Assembly: GCA_018816345.1 (NCBI GenBank)
Contig: JAHIWG010000039.1
Location: forward strand, 1 to 43,627
Origin: Spirochaetota bacterium
Lineage (GTDB): Bacteria; Spirochaetota; Spirochaetia; Treponematales; UBA12059
Direction: 5' to 3'
DNA: 43,627 nt
Shown here: positions 41,950-43,627 of the stretch, in pieces
Layout: every line of letters begins with the position of its first letter
How positions within the stretch are numbered: position 1 is the first letter of the stretch
Made by a program: the position numbers and the translations under genes
The notes under the pieces: model-generated
Seen by the model: the letters and a program-made list of their open reading frames with translations, nothing else
What the model was told of the DNA's origin: nothing
Databases searched by the model: none

Positions 41950-43506
41950 ATGGAAACGGTTGTTCTAGACGGTCGCGAAGCCAGCATCAAGGACGTAGTG
42001 CTCGTCGCCAGGTACGGAGCCTCCGCGGAGCTCGCGCTGGAGGCCGTCCCGAGGATAGAGGCGTCCCGCGAGATTGTCGAGCGCTGTGTCGACGAGTCGT
42101 TGATACGCTACGGCATCACGACGGGCTTCGGCAAATTCTGCGACGTCGTCATAAGCCGAGAGAGCAACGCCCTCCTCCAGCGCAATCTGATCATGAGCCA
42201 CGCGGTAGGCGTCGGGGATCCCTTGCCTGAGGAGGTCGTGCGGGCCATGATGCTCCTTCGGGCGAACGCTATCGCCGTCGGCAACTCGGGAGCCCGCCTC
42301 TCCACGGTGATGGCCCTCCTGGATATGCTAAACGCGGGCATAGTCCCCGTCGTGCCGGAGAAGGGCTCCCTAGGGGCCTCGGGAGACCTCGCGCCGCTAT
42401 CCCATATGGCTCTTTCCCTATGCGGCATGGGCGAGTGCTCCTATAAGGGCCGCCGCGTGCCGTCCGCCGACGCCTTGGCGGACGCGGGCCTCGAGCCCGT
42501 GGAGCTCGCGGCCAAGGAAGGCCTCGCGCTCATCAACGGCACCCAGTGCATGACCGCCATAGCGGCCCTCGCCAGCTTCGACGCGTGGAAGCTGGCGCGC
42601 ACGGCCGACGTCGTATCGATGCTGACCATGCAGGCCCTCCGAGGCGTCACCGACGCCTTCGACCCCCGCGTCCACGAGGCCCGCGGCCAGTTCGGCCAGA
42701 TAGAGTGCGCCGCCAACCTGCGCGCCCTCCTGGGCGGCTCGACCTGCGTCACCAGGCAGGGCCAGGAGCGCGTCCAGGACCCGTATACCCTCAGGTGCAT
42801 TCCCCAGATACACGGGGCCTCCCGCGACGCCATCGGCTACGCCTTCGACGTGGTCTCGCGCGAGATCAACGCCGCTACCGACAACCCTCTCATATTCGCC
42901 AATCCCGAGGACCCCTCGGGAGGCGACATCATCTCCGGCGGCAACTTCCACGGCCAGCCCGTCGCCTTCGCGATGGACTTCCTGGGCATAGCCGTCGCCG
43001 AGCTGGCCAACGTCTCGGAGCGCCGCATAGAGCGCCTCGTCAACCCGGCCCTTTCTAACGGCTTGCCCGCCTTCCTCGTGCAGGACGGGGGCCTCAACTC
43101 CGGCTTCATGATAGTCCAGTACAGCGCCGCCTCGCTCGTCTCCGAGAACAAGGTGCTGGCCCATCCCGCCAGCGTCGACTCCATCCCGTCGAGCGCCAAC
43201 CAGGAGGACCACGTCTCGATGGGAACGATAGCGGCCCGGAAGGCGAGGGAGATCCTGGGGAACGCCCGGGCCGTCATCGCCATGGAGCTCCTCGCGGCCT
43301 GCCAGGCCGTCGACCTGCGCGGCGGCCCCGATTCGCTGTCGCCGGCGACCCGGGCGGCCTACCGGGTGCTCAGGTCGGCCGCCCCGATGGTGGACAAGGA
43401 CAGGATCATGCAGGACGATATCCAGGCCGCCATCGCGCTCGTCGCCGACGGCGCCATACTGCGCGCGGCCGAGGACGCCCTCGACGCCTCGGCTGATGAA
43501 GAATAG
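41950..43506 (+). CDS. hutH: Histidine ammonia-lyase
   Basis: 518 aa, usual length. First enzyme of histidine breakdown: L-histidine to urocanate plus ammonia. The self-processing MIO cofactor triad Ala143-Ser144-Gly145 lies in GSLGASGDLAPLSH. Other family segments are YGITTGFGKF, QRNLIMSHAVG, NGTQCMTA, QDPYTLRCIPQIHGASRD, ATDNPLIF and GGNFHGQPVAF. The start follows a short AAAGG. It is on the opposite strand from hutI, so the hut genes here are not one operon. Confidence 0.96.
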   Translation: METVVLDGREASIKDVVLVARYGASAELALEAVPRIEASREIVERCVDESLIRYGITTGFGKFCDVVISRESNALLQRNLIMSHAVGVGDPLPEEVVRAMMLLRANAIAVGNSGARLSTVMALLDMLNAGIVPVVPEKGSLGASGDLAPLSHMALSLCGMGECSYKGRRVPSADALADAGLEPVELAAKEGLALINGTQCMTAIAALASFDAWKLARTADVVSMLTMQALRGVTDAFDPRVHEARGQFGQIECAANLRALLGGSTCVTRQGQERVQDPYTLRCIPQIHGASRDAIGYAFDVVSREINAATDNPLIFANPEDPSGGDIISGGNFHGQPVAFAMDFLGIAVAELANVSERRIERLVNPALSNGLPAFLVQDGGLNSGFMIVQYSAASLVSENKVLAHPASVDSIPSSANQEDHVSMGTIAARKAREILGNARAVIAMELLAACQAVDLRGGPDSLSPATRAAYRVLRSAAPMVDKDRIMQDDIQAAIALVADGAILRAAEDALDASADEE

Positions 43507-43572
43507 GGAACTGGGGCGCGGAGCCAGAGAGTAGAATAGGCAATAGAGGATTTGGGTCAGGAGAAGATAGGA

Positions 43573-43627
43573 GATCCGGCACGGAGACGCAGAGAAGTAG
43601 AGATAAAAGATGGACAGAGTGTAGGAG
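43573..43627 (+). repeat. Palindromic interspersed repeat, copy 3 (cut by the window edge)
   Basis: The left arm GATCCGGCACGGAGACGCAGAG (in two parts: 43573-43580 and 43581-43594) matches copy 1 with ACGGAGACGCAGAG exact. The purine-rich interior continues to the window end; the right arm is not included. The preceding bases 43507-43572 are also purine-rich and may hold a degraded relative, but the match is weak. Confidence 0.65.

Overview
This is a GC-rich chromosomal window, most likely from a spirochaete. Three things point there: RpoB carries Asn at the position equal to E. coli Ser531, the state reported for naturally rifampicin-resistant Borrelia and Treponema; the spc-alpha cluster runs secY-rpmJ-rpsM with no adk, map or infA; and protein-level resemblance is to Treponema-like sequences. 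I cannot place it to genus.

Layout. 1-2620: the 3' part of a secreted DUF4384 protein, then murJ. 2654-4181: tRNA-Thr, rpmG, tRNA-Trp, secE and nusG behind a near-consensus promoter. 4478-14939: rplK, rplA, rplJ, rplL, rpoB, rpoC. 15003-17311: rpsL and rpsG, then tuf with its own promoter; fusA is absent. 17312-17692: two terminators around a broken second copy of the tuf 3' end. 17693-20854: ugpB, ugpA and ugpE, a glycerol-3-phosphate-type ABC importer without its ATPase, lying between tuf and rpsJ. 21031-35134: a strong promoter and a continuous S10-spc-alpha run from rpsJ to rplQ, ending in a 56-residue zinc-ribbon protein. 35242-36141: rarD. 36292-41015, minus strand: a 1152-residue protein that I read as PPi-type phosphoenolpyruvate carboxykinase, followed 14 nt later by hutI. 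41134-43506: an unknown protein and hutH.

Most of the window builds the ribosome, RNA polymerase, EF-Tu and the Sec channel. The accessory parts are the ugp importer and the histidine-degradation/PEPCK group at the right end.

The most unusual features are not classical genes. A palindromic element of about 135 bp occurs three times, one copy sitting exactly between rpoB and rpoC. A fragment of the tuf 3' end is duplicated and split by a hairpin-rich insert. The -35 boxes of several growth-related promoters lie inside inverted repeats. I did not find a wholly new multi-gene system; the PPi-PEPCK/hutI pairing and the small zinc ribbon at the end of the alpha operon are the best biological leads.
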